Below are positions 1-6,238 of a stretch of DNA of 56,391 bases, piece after piece (positions within the stretch are counted from its first letter, which is position 1; each line of letters starts with the position of its first letter). The translations under genes were made by a program, and so were the position numbers. The notes under the pieces were generated by a model. That model was not told the DNA's origin, searched no databases, and worked only from the letters and a program-made list of their open reading frames with translations. Source of the stretch: a virus; IMG/VR virus record IMGVR_UViG_3300023274_000003, positions 1 to 56,391 of that record, one strand, 5' to 3'.

Positions 1-133
1 TTATGGCCCGTGCCAATAGTAAAGAAAGTTCTCTTTTCTTTACTAGCATCAGGATTAACTATTGCCCATATGCAAGGAGTATCGAATTGAGTTTGAAGGC
101 TTATTATATTAGCACCCTTCGGCATTTCAATTA
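1..133. repeat. Terminal redundancy, left copy (pairs with 56260-56391)
   Basis: The first 133 bases match the last 132 bases except for one missing T in a TTT run near the right edge (about 56384). This is the overlap expected when a circular or circularly permuted genome is linearised by an assembler, so the true unit is about 56,259 bp. The single-base difference is at the extreme edge and is more likely a read-end error than real variation. Confidence 0.95.
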
Positions 134-179
134 CCTGTTCATCTGTTACTTCTAGTGGGAATTTCCAAATAGTTTGCAT
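1..179 (-). CDS. DUF7352-like small phage protein (C-terminal part lies at 56172-56259)
   Basis: Across the circular junction this gene encodes 88 residues, starting at ATG 179-177 and ending at 56172. The N-terminus MQTIWKFPLEVTDEQ followed by a Met-Pro-Lys-Gly-Ala segment is typical of a small protein common in phages (DUF7352), recognised from memory. Function is unknown. The start codon overlaps the stop of the upstream gene as TAATG, which fixes the start and suggests translational coupling. Confidence 0.75.
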   Translation of the reverse strand, partial: MQTIWKFPLEVTDEQVIEMPKGANIISLQTQFDTPCIWAIVNPDASKEKRTFFTIGTGH

Positions 180-361
180 TATCGTATTTTATTAAGTGAT
201 TGAATTGCATCGTTTAAACTTTTGAGTGAATCATTGATTAGTTTAACTCTCTCGCTATTTTCTAATAGAAAAATATCAAATTCCATTTCTGCTTGGCATT
301 TATCTCTGCACTTTATAAGTGCATTAGAAATTGTTTCTAAGTTCTTAATTGTAGTTTTCAC
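179..361 (-). CDS. Hypothetical small charged protein, 60 aa
   Basis: The product is 60 residues, rich in Lys, Glu, Asn and Leu, with a heptad-like pattern suggesting a helical or coiled-coil fold. There is no signal peptide, Cys cluster or membrane segment. It sits in a minus-strand run of small genes and its TAA stop overlaps the next ATG. No family is recognised. Confidence 0.6.
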   Translation of the reverse strand: MKTTIKNLETISNALIKCRDKCQAEMEFDIFLLENSERVKLINDSLKSLNDAIQSLNKIR

Positions 362-389
362 AGGTCTTTAGCTGTTTGTAGTTGAGAGG

Positions 390-650
390 TCATAGCTTTG
401 GTATTTCCATATAGTGGGTGATGCCAGAAATCAAACTTTCTCTTGCACTACAATACACTCCTCTATTGCTGCTTTCTAGCTTTCCTACTTGTGCCTGAAA
501 AGGGTTGAATGCTATTACATCATCTTCAGGCAAGTTATTCACATCAACCGGAACAACAATAGCATTAAATATGTCATCCGCTACACGTTCTGACTTTACG
601 AACCCGATACCTAGCTCAGCCATTAATATTTCTATTATTTTCTCTTTCAT
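390..650 (-). CDS. Hypothetical protein, 86 aa
   Basis: The soluble-looking protein of 86 residues begins MKEKIIEILMAELGIGF and contains an acidic middle segment. No catalytic motif or membrane segment is visible. It lies 28 nt from the following gene in the minus-strand early run. Function is unknown. Confidence 0.6.
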   Translation of the reverse strand: MKEKIIEILMAELGIGFVKSERVADDIFNAIVVPVDVNNLPEDDVIAFNPFQAQVGKLESSNRGVYCSARESLISGITHYMEIPKL

Positions 651-666
651 AGTGCTTTAAATTCGT

Positions 667-720
667 TTACTTGTGAGACATTAGTTTATCGAAGTCGGTT
701 ATCCATTCTAAAAAAATTAA
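667..720 (-). pseudogene. C-terminal remnant of the gene broken by the HNH gene
   Basis: Read on the minus strand, this stretch gives an open tail ending WITDFDKLMSHK then TAA. It has no start codon and begins at the HNH stop. Together with the 19-codon ORF at 1322-1381 it looks like the two ends of one gene separated by the HNH ORF. This is inferred from position and open frame only. Confidence 0.35.
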
Positions 721-1325
721 GCATACCTCATAAAAGTTTTGTTTTTCCCATTTAATTGAGCAAACATACGTGTGGAAGTGATACCTATTGAGTCTGCCGC
801 CTCAGACAAGCTGAAGTAAAATATACCAGTAAATATATTTACAATTATTCTGGTTTTTCTCGTATTCCTATTCTGTTCGAGCCTTGTAGCCCATTTGCAA
901 TTACTAGGGCAGTAATCTCCATCATTATCAATTCTTTCTATAGAATGACGACATGAGGGCTTATGTCCCATATCTTTCAAAAACACAGAAAATTCATTCC
1001 ATTCTTTGCAAAACTTTATACCACGAGCCCCATAATACTTATAAGACTTTATATTTGGGTTTTGGCACCTTTGTTTCATCGACATCCAGGTGTTGTACTC
1101 TGTAGTATTTGACTCTCCGTGTATTACTTTTTTCTGAAACTTTCTTTGCAAACATCCACAACTCTTAACTTTGTTTGCCTTTAATACGCAACCGTAAGCA
1201 TCCGTTCGTCCACCACAGTCACAAACGCAAGACCATAGCGAGTTTTTATTTTTCATTCCAACGAATGAAATCACAGTAAGCATGTGGAACTTTTTGCCAA
1301 TCAGGTTTGATAGTCTTTTATTCAT
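717..1325 (-). CDS. HNH endonuclease with N-terminal zinc-binding domain
   Basis: The protein has 202 residues from ATG 1325. The N-terminal third has closely spaced Cys residues (CVCDCGG, then SCGCLQRK) typical of a zinc-binding module. The middle contains TWMSMKQRCQNP and ERIDNDGDYCPSNCKWAT, the signature of a common phage HNH-type homing endonuclease family. The C-terminus resembles a NUMOD-like DNA-binding helix. An upstream in-frame start at 1442 would overlap the neighbour by 65 nt. ATG 1325 is preferred because it overlaps the preceding stop as ATGA. The gene sits between two fragments that look like parts of one disrupted ORF. Confidence 0.85.
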   Translation of the reverse strand: MNKRLSNLIGKKFHMLTVISFVGMKNKNSLWSCVCDCGGRTDAYGCVLKANKVKSCGCLQRKFQKKVIHGESNTTEYNTWMSMKQRCQNPNIKSYKYYGARGIKFCKEWNEFSVFLKDMGHKPSCRHSIERIDNDGDYCPSNCKWATRLEQNRNTRKTRIIVNIFTGIFYFSLSEAADSIGITSTRMFAQLNGKNKTFMRYA

Positions 1326-1381
1326 ATGTTTAAGTATTTTAACAACCCCAAATCTTCCAGTTGTTTCTTTATCTCGTTCAT
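1322..1381 (-). pseudogene. 19-codon ORF, probable N-terminal remnant of a broken gene
   Basis: The ORF encodes MNEIKKQLEDLGLLKYLNI. It starts with an ATGA overlap on the 131-aa gene at 1378-1773 and ends with an ATGA overlap on the HNH start. A start coupled to the upstream gene is typical of real genes in this operon. The abrupt stop next to the HNH gene, and a matching tail at 667-720, suggest an insertion truncated it. Confidence 0.4.
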
Positions 1382-1773
1382 AGGTAGGAGGGTTTGAAAC
1401 ACCATTTGAAAATTTCTTTATAAAAATCAGCCATATAGCCATTCACCATTTTGTGCCATTTCTTGGTTTTGTAGTGATAAATAATTATACCCAAATAACC
1501 TTTTTCGTCAACCGAAATTACTTCACACGAATAGTCTTTATCTGATAGTTTCGGCGGCAATACATCTTGCGTGAATGAACCTCTGTATTCGCCTAAGGTT
1601 TGGCAATCGGAAATTTTAACTGTTTCAATCTTGTTTTCGTTGTATCTAACAATAATTGATTCTCTATGTAAAACGTTGTTCCTAGGGAATAGACTTGAAA
1701 ACATTACTATTTGATTGTTGTATACCAAGTAGTTTATTCCATCTACTAATTCTTTTGCTTGTTCAATAGTCAT
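1378..1773 (-). CDS. Hypothetical phage protein, 131 aa
   Basis: The soluble, beta-rich-looking protein of 131 residues has no visible catalytic motif. It contains a Tyr/Lys-rich C-terminal segment (HYKTKKWHKMVNGYM). Its TGA overlaps the next ATG. The 128-nt gap on its upstream side (1774-1901) holds no ORF with a start codon. No family is recognised. Confidence 0.6.
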   Translation of the reverse strand: MTIEQAKELVDGINYLVYNNQIVMFSSLFPRNNVLHRESIIVRYNENKIETVKISDCQTLGEYRGSFTQDVLPPKLSDKDYSCEVISVDEKGYLGIIIYHYKTKKWHKMVNGYMADFYKEIFKWCFKPSYL

Positions 1774-1901
1774 ATCTTTTCTTGTTTATAAAATTAGCCG
1801 CCTTTCAGCATGGTTCTACAACATTGACCACTCTTATTATGTTTGTTGCCGCAAAACAGGGTACCCCCGCCTACGAATAAGCATGACTAATTTTAATGAG
1901 G

Positions 1902-2297
1902 TTAATATTTCTTACCGTGCTTGTATGGCCTCAATTCATTATATTTCATTTTCATTTGAATATGCCATTGCAGGTCAATATTCATATATTGCGCAATGTC
2001 CATAATCCTTATCATTGCATCGGCCAGTTCATCCTGAATAGTATTCTTTACTGACACCTCAAACTCTTGTTGAAAATACTTTTCATCTTCGCTAGATACC
2101 TCTTCATTAATATCTAGTTCTTTCAAAAAATGATTACTTCGATATATCTTGTCTTTTCTGTCTGCCTCCATTGCTTCTGATAATTCAGAAACCGTTAGCA
2201 TAAGCATTTTAGGTAAATCAAGTCCTTGTTCCCAAAAACCTTTTGCTTTGGCGTTAGAATGTATTTCTTCGGATAACTCTGCTATTGTCTTTGTCAT
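1902..2297 (-). CDS. mazG: MazG-like NTP pyrophosphohydrolase
   Basis: The 131-residue protein carries the all-alpha NTP-PPase metal-binding pattern: SELSEAMEADR (Glu38, Glu41) and DELADAMIRIMD (Glu90, Asp93). Such enzymes hydrolyse NTPs to NMP and pyrophosphate. In phages they may clean nucleotide pools or lower (p)ppGpp-type signals, but the substrate cannot be read here. The ATG lies about 14 nt after the T-run of a structured RNA (copy 1), so expression may depend on readthrough of that hairpin. Confidence 0.85.
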   Translation of the reverse strand: MTKTIAELSEEIHSNAKAKGFWEQGLDLPKMLMLTVSELSEAMEADRKDKIYRSNHFLKELDINEEVSSEDEKYFQQEFEVSVKNTIQDELADAMIRIMDIAQYMNIDLQWHIQMKMKYNELRPYKHGKKY

Positions 2298-2310
2298 ATT
2301 GGTATAAAAT

Positions 2311-2405
2311 GAAAAACCTCGCCTATCCGCTGTACGAGAGCATCAAGGCAAGGCTTTAATATTATTGGTTAAAAGATACTTATCTCGTACATAAGTCTTT
2401 TTTCG
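2311..2405 (-). ncRNA. Kissing-loop RNA, copy 1
   Basis: On the minus strand, hairpin 1 (2378-2396, stem ACTTAT/ATAAGT, with further A/T pairs outward to 2371 and 2400) has the 7-nt loop GTACGAG. Hairpin 2 (2312-2357) has a lower stem CCTTGCCT/AGGCGAGG, with one G-U pair only on this strand, and an upper GCT/AGC stem. Its 7-nt loop is CTCGTAC, the exact complement of loop 1. A T-run TTTTT follows. The MazG gene starts right after. This is the same architecture as copies at 7146-7243, 17085-17177 and 28303-28389, with different sequence. Confidence 0.7.
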
Positions 2406-2437
2406 GACGTTCAAATGATTACTTCATGTTAAAAATG

Positions 2438-2468
2438 ATTTAGATGGAAAATAGATGTTTATCTAAAT
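2438..2468. repeat. 8-bp inverted repeat downstream of a minus promoter
   Basis: ATTTAGAT (2438-2445) and ATCTAAAT (2461-2468) form a perfect inverted repeat with a 15-nt spacer. It lies just downstream of the predicted start of the promoter at 2483-2513, so it could be an operator or a leader hairpin. No binding protein can be assigned. Confidence 0.4.
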
Positions 2469-2482
2469 TGTACTTGAATAAA

Positions 2483-2513
2483 CAAACTTAAAAACTATTT
2501 TTGAGACTTGCAA
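2483..2513 (-). promoter_or_regulatory. Bacteroidota-type promoter for the MazG leader
   Basis: On the minus strand, TTG (2513-2511) and TAAGTTTG (2490-2483) are separated by 20 bp and match TTG / TAnnTTTG. The predicted start is near 2476. It would give a leader of about 180 nt that contains the 2438-2468 inverted repeat and kissing-loop RNA copy 1 before the MazG ATG. Confidence 0.55.
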
Positions 2514-2533
2514 ATAAAGTTGTCCACAGTACA

Positions 2534-2707
2534 CTACTCTATTTTAGATAAAACCTGATTAGCCCATTGAACCCAATTCTTCATTTCTTTTATAGATTCT
2601 TTTGGAAATTCGTATTCATCACTATTGAGTAGTGCCATTAATGTTTCGTTTTGTTCAGATAAGGCTTTCTTTACTATAAATATTTCCTCTTCTGTAAACT
2701 CAAACAT
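2534..2707 (-). CDS. Hypothetical small protein, 57 aa
   Basis: The gene encodes 57 residues beginning MFEFTEEEIFIVKKALSEQ, acidic and helical, with Trp-rich segment MKNWVQWANQVL. It overlaps the stop of the upstream 92-aa gene by 8 nt, which supports a coupled real gene. Function is unknown. Confidence 0.55.
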   Translation of the reverse strand: MFEFTEEEIFIVKKALSEQNETLMALLNSDEYEFPKESIKEMKNWVQWANQVLSKIE

Positions 2708-2978
2708 TCTCTATTGATTTACAATGAGCAATATTTTTTAGCATAAAAGAAATTTCCTTCTCTAGTTCATCAAGTCTCAATGGAACAATATTTGCAATTC
2801 TGGTATCCGCATTCTCTGTCATTGGGTGAAAGTCAACCCGACACCAATAGGAGTAATTACCAAGAGAATCTAAGAAGTTTTTAACGAGCTTATCCCTTAC
2901 ATCATCTGATTCGGTTTGCTCAATCGTGATTACAGGCGAGGGAGAGCCTATCACGTCAATTGTGATTTTACTTTTCAT
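2700..2978 (-). CDS. Hypothetical protein, 92 aa
   Basis: This soluble protein of 92 residues begins MKSKITIDVIGSPSPV. It has a YSYWCRVDFHPM segment and a helical C-terminus. Neither a catalytic motif nor a membrane segment is seen. It is the first gene of a two-gene unit with the 57-aa protein, downstream of a terminator at 3098-3132. A possible -7 box (CAAAAATA, 3027-3034) lies upstream but has no well-spaced TTG partner. Confidence 0.6.
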   Translation of the reverse strand: MKSKITIDVIGSPSPVITIEQTESDDVRDKLVKNFLDSLGNYSYWCRVDFHPMTENADTRIANIVPLRLDELEKEISFMLKNIAHCKSIENV

Positions 2979-3065
2979 TGTATTGTTGTTTTACCTAATT
3001 GCCTGAATTGGTCAACTGGCTTACAACAAAAATATGAATAAAAAATATACTTTCCTACCAAAACT

Positions 3066-3074
3066 TATCCACAT
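3066..3074 (+). promoter_or_regulatory. DnaA box
   Basis: TTATCCACA, an exact match to the DnaA box consensus, lies in an intergenic region. Exact copies also occur at 7557, 12139 (minus), 13224, 22245, 23014 and 28027. Confidence 0.5.
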
Positions 3075-3097
3075 ACAATTTGCAAAACCCGACAAAA

Positions 3098-3132
3098 TAA
3101 AAAAACCTCAAAGAAATATTCTAAGAGGTTTC
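3098..3132 (-). terminator. Intrinsic terminator after the 130-aa gene
   Basis: On the minus strand AAACCTC (3132-3126) pairs with GAGGTTT (3110-3104) across a 15-nt loop, followed by a run of seven T. It lies 23 nt past the stop of the 3155-3547 gene. Its loop has no partner hairpin upstream, so it is not a member of the kissing-loop RNA family. Confidence 0.75.
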
Positions 3133-3154
3133 TAAATCCATTGCGATGCCCTAA

Positions 3155-3547
3155 TTATATCAACCCTGATATGTTTTTCCAGTTCTCAATATCTGCATGA
3201 GTAACTTTGTCTTTGTTTATCTCTGAAATGTTTTTTGTGCGTTCTTCACTTAGTAGATAGTTTCCGAAACTTACCAATTCGTTTCGGTCTAATTCTATAC
3301 TTTCAGTTTCTGGTGTAATGTAAATATAGTGATAACCTGCGGGATTGTTTGAGATATGACTTACAGAACCTCTGTCTTGCATTGGGCCATGATCGGGAAT
3401 GATTTTTAGATTAACCGTTTTCTCTGACCATACCCTTGTGATAATTGCAGGAATATAACCCGTGTTGTGGTTGCTTTTCGCTACTTCGTCAGTAGGATTG
3501 GGCATAAATTGGACAATCTGCCCAACGTATGGATTGATTTTTAACAT
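3155..3547 (-). CDS. Conserved phage hypothetical, 130 aa
   Basis: The protein has 130 residues with the segments VGQIVQFMPNPTDEVA and PAIITRVWSEKTVNLKI, matching a small beta-barrel-like protein often seen in Bacteroidota phages and mobile elements (recognised from memory). Function is unknown. It is transcribed alone toward the terminator at 3098-3132 and divergently from the holin cassette. Confidence 0.65.
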   Translation of the reverse strand: MLKINPYVGQIVQFMPNPTDEVAKSNHNTGYIPAIITRVWSEKTVNLKIIPDHGPMQDRGSVSHISNNPAGYHYIYITPETESIELDRNELVSFGNYLLSEERTKNISEINKDKVTHADIENWKNISGLI

Positions 3548-3594
3548 AATCGTATAATTTTAAAGTTTTAAAAGATTGAAATTAATGAGTTTTG

Positions 3595-3624
3595 TTGTAA
3601 AATCCAAGCAAAACAATATCTTTG
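3595..3624 (+). promoter_or_regulatory. Promoter of the plus-strand holin cassette
   Basis: TTG (3595-3597), a 19-bp spacer and TATCTTTG (3617-3624) match the Bacteroidota consensus. The predicted start is about 3629-3632, giving a leader of only about 12 nt before ATG 3643. Confidence 0.75.
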
Positions 3625-3642
3625 TAAAGAATTATCAAACCA

Positions 3643-3939
3643 ATGGCAAAGAAGAAAAGAGTAGACATGGCCGACGGATGGGATGCCCCTTGGTGGGTAT
3701 ACCTTTCTTTAAAGCAATCAAACATTGCGGTTGGTACTTTATTGGGCTTTGCTATTGGGCAGGGGTCTTTTTTTGGCGCAACAGGTGTATTAATACTTAC
3801 GCTACTTAGAGACCAGTTTCAAGGACTATTAAGAGAAAAAGCCAAGAATGATACGCCGCCTGATTCGACAACATTCAGAAGTACAGAGGTAGGCCCTAAG
3901 GGTACAACAGAATCAAGTGTGACAACAGGAAACGAATGA
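3643..3939 (+). CDS. Small membrane protein, 98 aa
   Basis: The protein has a basic N-terminus (MAKKKR), one long hydrophobic segment rich in Gly and Phe (about residues 28-55) and a Thr/Ser-rich soluble tail. It opens a five-gene cassette with its own promoter and terminator that also holds a four-TM holin candidate. A lysis-related membrane role is an inference from context only. Confidence 0.7.
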   Translation: MAKKKRVDMADGWDAPWWVYLSLKQSNIAVGTLLGFAIGQGSFFGATGVLILTLLRDQFQGLLREKAKNDTPPDSTTFRSTEVGPKGTTESSVTTGNE

Positions 3940-4448
3940 AGCAGCTATTTTATGGCATGATGGAGGACATGGCTGATTTCTTCGCAGAGATTAAGCTGAA
4001 TCTATTTTATGCCTCACTTAGCTATATTATAGGGGAATATCTGGTACATCTTAAAAATGCTATTACTACCTATATTTTTGACGATTTCGCATTTGGTGTA
4101 TTCTTTTGTATCATGTTGCTTTGCGATGCCTTCGCCTATGTAAACCGAATGAGGATAGACAACAAAGGGCTAAAAATGATACACATCAAAGACGGCGGAG
4201 AAAGGTTTTTTGACAACGTAATTAAGTTTGGTATAGGATTGATAGCGATTCATGGCCTAGCGAACTACACAGTGAACGGGGTTAAAAACGAATGGTTTAC
4301 TAATGTACCCAACTGGTTTTTTGCTTTCTGTATGCTAAAGGTAGCTACAAGTGTATTTAAGAACTTAGGCATAGACATTTCTAAATATCTGGACGTAGTA
4401 AGTGAAAAGTTCAAAGATTTCAAAGTAAAGCCGGACGATAAAGAGTAA
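3936..4448 (+). CDS. Holin-like membrane protein
   Basis: The 170-residue protein has about four hydrophobic segments (roughly residues 23-43, 51-70, 91-109 and 127-146) and a charged C-terminal tail ending KVKPDDKE. Size and topology fit the holin families of Bacteroidota phages (phage_holin_4-like). The start overlaps the upstream stop by 4 nt. Other multi-TM phage proteins cannot be excluded. Confidence 0.6.
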   Translation: MKQLFYGMMEDMADFFAEIKLNLFYASLSYIIGEYLVHLKNAITTYIFDDFAFGVFFCIMLLCDAFAYVNRMRIDNKGLKMIHIKDGGERFFDNVIKFGIGLIAIHGLANYTVNGVKNEWFTNVPNWFFAFCMLKVATSVFKNLGIDISKYLDVVSEKFKDFKVKPDDKE

Positions 4449-4465
4449 CTAAATTTTAAAGCAAT

Positions 4466-4630
4466 ATGAACAAGCACCTAATTGAAGAAAAGCTGAGGCA
4501 GATTGAGCAGCTTACTAAGGAAATCCGAGAGGAATTGAAAAAGGACAGCCCGCAAACATTAGACGGCGACGATGGCGGCGCACCGCATCCGCCTACCCCT
4601 CCGCCACCTCCTCCGCCACCAAGGGGATAA
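4466..4630 (+). CDS. Coiled-coil protein with polyproline tail, 54 aa
   Basis: An amphipathic, charged N-terminal helix (EEKLRQIEQLTKEIREELKK) is followed by an acidic Gly/Asp linker and a tail with eight consecutive Pro. The stop TAA overlaps the next ATG as TAATG. No membrane or signal segment is present. A short coiled coil plus a rigid Pro tail could be a scaffold or partner for the adjacent membrane proteins; the function is unknown. Confidence 0.6.
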   Translation: MNKHLIEEKLRQIEQLTKEIREELKKDSPQTLDGDDGGAPHPPTPPPPPPPPRG

Positions 4631-4986
4631 TGAAGCATTATTTAGTGCTGGCGTTAGCTTTTGTCGTGTACATGGCTAACGCCTTATTTGTAGCTTTTTT
4701 CTATTACGATTTTGAATGGCTACGGTCTGCTACATGGCTGGCGGATCACCTTTGGCAAGTGATTTTACCTTTGTATATTGCCTTAGAGTCAAAGTACAGG
4801 ACAATAAAGGCACTGGCTTATTATTGGGCTATCTTTGCTTTCTTTAGGTTTCTTTATACACTTTTTACTTATACTTTGAAACTGCCGATAATCTCCGAAA
4901 GATATTCTTATTTATTTATTCATTGGGTATTTATTGTCTCACTTGTGTACGGATTTATAAGGCTAATCTGGAAACCTAAAGTATAG
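4630..4986 (+). CDS. Multi-pass membrane protein, 118 aa
   Basis: The product is hydrophobic nearly throughout, with three to four predicted membrane segments rich in Phe, Tyr and Trp (about residues 4-28, 38-55, 61-82 and 96-113). It is coupled by TAATG to the polyproline gene. A holin or antiholin role is possible from size and neighbours, but no family is recognised. Confidence 0.6.
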   Translation: MKHYLVLALAFVVYMANALFVAFFYYDFEWLRSATWLADHLWQVILPLYIALESKYRTIKALAYYWAIFAFFRFLYTLFTYTLKLPIISERYSYLFIHWVFIVSLVYGFIRLIWKPKV

Positions 4987-5028
4987 GTATTTTTACGTGT
5001 TTTGTATCTTTAACTAGGAAATAACAAT

Positions 5029-5058
5029 TAAAGTTAATACTTTCGGTTTTTAACTTTA
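5029..5058 (+). promoter_or_regulatory. 9-bp hairpin at a mini-ORF start
   Basis: TAAAGTTAA (5029-5037) and TTAACTTTA (5050-5058) are perfect inverted copies with a 12-nt loop. The hairpin ends on the A of an ATG whose frame (MLLWDE, stop at 5076) overlaps the GTG start of the next gene. This could control translation of the downstream membrane protein. Confidence 0.45.
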
Positions 5059-5065
5059 TGCTGTT

Positions 5066-5350
5066 GTGGGACGAGTAGCTATCAATGTCATTTTGCTGAA
5101 CATATTAAAAGGATTAGAGCATACATTGTTTGTTTTCCTGATTGGCTTTTATGACTTCCTGCAAGCGCAATTAGCGTTAAGCATATCAGAGAAGAAAGAA
5201 TTAATATTGTTCGCCTGTGGGCTTATCTGGGGCTTATTCAGGATTGGCAGGGAGTGGGTAAAGACTGACCAGCAGCGAATAGAAAGAGACATTAAAAAAG
5301 AAGAACATCGTAAGCTTAAACACGAAAACGATATTTTAGAAGGCAAATAG
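5066..5350 (+). CDS. Holin- or spanin-like membrane protein with charged tail, 94 aa
   Basis: Two hydrophobic segments (about residues 18-36 and 45-62) precede a strongly charged C-terminal helix (about 65-94, rich in Lys, Glu and Arg). No ATG exists in frame. GTG 5066 or TTG 5096 (MLNILKGLEHTLF) are the candidate starts. It closes the cassette and is followed by a strong terminator. The layout fits a small holin, but no family is recognised. Confidence 0.55.
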   Translation: MGRVAINVILLNILKGLEHTLFVFLIGFYDFLQAQLALSISEKKELILFACGLIWGLFRIGREWVKTDQQRIERDIKKEEHRKLKHENDILEGK

Positions 5351-5373
5351 TTTTTCATAGGGTTGAGATAGTA

Positions 5374-5408
5374 AAAGCCGATATGTATTGTATCGGCTTT
5401 ATTTTTTT
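5374..5408 (+). terminator. Intrinsic terminator of the holin cassette
   Basis: AAAGCCGATA (5374-5383) and TATCGGCTTT (5391-5400) form a perfect 10-bp stem with a 7-nt loop, followed by ATTTTTTT. The reverse strand has a shorter T-run, so it may also stop transcription of the convergent gene at 5407-5589. Confidence 0.9.
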
Positions 5409-5589
5409 ATACTTGCTGCATTCCTTTTTCTAAAATCAAAGTGCCGCACAACAAAACCTCTCTTAATAGTCTATTGTAATAATCTTGTGGTATCGTTATT
5501 TGTCCGTCTGATTTTTGATAAGCCCTTTTTGAATACTCTGCTACAATCTTTAGCCTTTCATCAAATCTGATAATTTCTTCTTGTGTCAT
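5407..5589 (-). CDS. Hypothetical small protein, 60 aa
   Basis: The helical, charged protein has 60 residues beginning MTQEEIIRFDERLK. It is the last gene of the minus-strand run and ends inside the bidirectional terminator at 5374-5408. No family is recognised. Confidence 0.55.
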   Translation of the reverse strand: MTQEEIIRFDERLKIVAEYSKRAYQKSDGQITIPQDYYNRLLREVLLCGTLILEKGMQQV

Positions 5590-5628
5590 TTTGTTCTAAT
5601 ATGTTTTTAAATATAGTTGATTAATTAT

Positions 5629-5961
5629 TTAAGAGTCTGCCCATATTCTAGCATTTGGGTAAATTTCGCAAGCCTCTAAATATTCTTTACAAAAACGAAT
5701 CAAGTCTTTTCTTTTACCCCATCCGTTAGTAGCATTAAACTTGTCATATTTTTCAGCATTGGATTCAAGTTCTAAAATGCCTTTTCTTAAAGGTGAAATC
5801 AAATCTTTAGCCGTTACGCTTTTACTTAACGTCTCTGGCCTCCAGAGGACATGATACAATTCGGAAACAATAGCCATATCAATTAAATTGTTTGTAATGT
5901 TTCCAGAATAGAGGACTTCATCATCAAAATCTACTCTAAATAAAGTTACGTCTAAGCTCAT
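5629..5961 (-). CDS. Conserved phage hypothetical, 110 aa
   Basis: The segments MSLDVTLF, ITNNLIDMAIVSELYHVLWRP, DLISPLRKGILELES and ATNGWGKR follow the pattern of a widespread small phage protein of unknown function that usually begins MSLDV. Length matches that family. It lies in the minus-strand early run. Confidence 0.7.
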   Translation of the reverse strand: MSLDVTLFRVDFDDEVLYSGNITNNLIDMAIVSELYHVLWRPETLSKSVTAKDLISPLRKGILELESNAEKYDKFNATNGWGKRKDLIRFCKEYLEACEIYPNARIWADS

Positions 5962-5974
5962 ATTCGTAGTTTAA

Positions 5975-6238
5975 TTATTTGTCTAATATTTTGAGTAAAG
6001 CGAAGAAATCTTCTTTTGAAGACGGAATAATAAACACTTCTTCTGGCTTGCCTTTCATGGGGACTACTTTCAAACGGCTATAAAGTGCCGGAATGGAAAT
6101 ATATTTATTGCTATTTTGGGGGTTCAAGAAAGTTTCTCTTCTTGTATAGCTATTAAAGGAGAGAGGTAAATATCCTTTTTGGCTCATATACTCCTTAACC
6201 CATTCTTCGGCTTGCTCTTTTGTAGCATATTTGTTCAT
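5975..6238 (-). CDS. Hypothetical protein, 87 aa
   Basis: The protein has 87 residues, starts MNKYATKEQAEEWVKEYM, and has a Tyr- and Pro-containing middle. No membrane segment or known motif is seen. Its ATG overlaps the stop of the upstream 127-aa gene by 4 nt. Confidence 0.6.
   Translation of the reverse strand: MNKYATKEQAEEWVKEYMSQKGYLPLSFNSYTRRETFLNPQNSNKYISIPALYSRLKVVPMKGKPEEVFIIPSSKEDFFALLKILDK

Noticed and set aside
667-1381. Group I intron carrying the HNH gene
   Set aside because: After subtracting the HNH frame almost no sequence remains for an intron core, and no conserved core elements are seen.
1774-1901. Cys-rich frame in the gap upstream of the 131-aa gene (CGNKHNKSGQCC)
   Set aside because: The frame has no ATG, GTG or TTG start after the preceding stop, so I do not list it as a gene. 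It could be a remnant.
3098-3132. Hairpin with T-run as a fifth kissing-loop RNA
   Set aside because: There is no noncoding hairpin with a complementary loop upstream; upstream is the coding gene 3155-3547. It is an ordinary terminator.
3576-3809. 77-codon frame overlapping the first holin-cassette gene
   Set aside because: It begins upstream of the predicted promoter box and lies in another frame of the better supported 3643-3939 gene.
5374-5408. Terminator with a 7-nt loop as a kissing-loop RNA
   Set aside because: No CAATACA or TGTATTG partner loop is found upstream on either strand.
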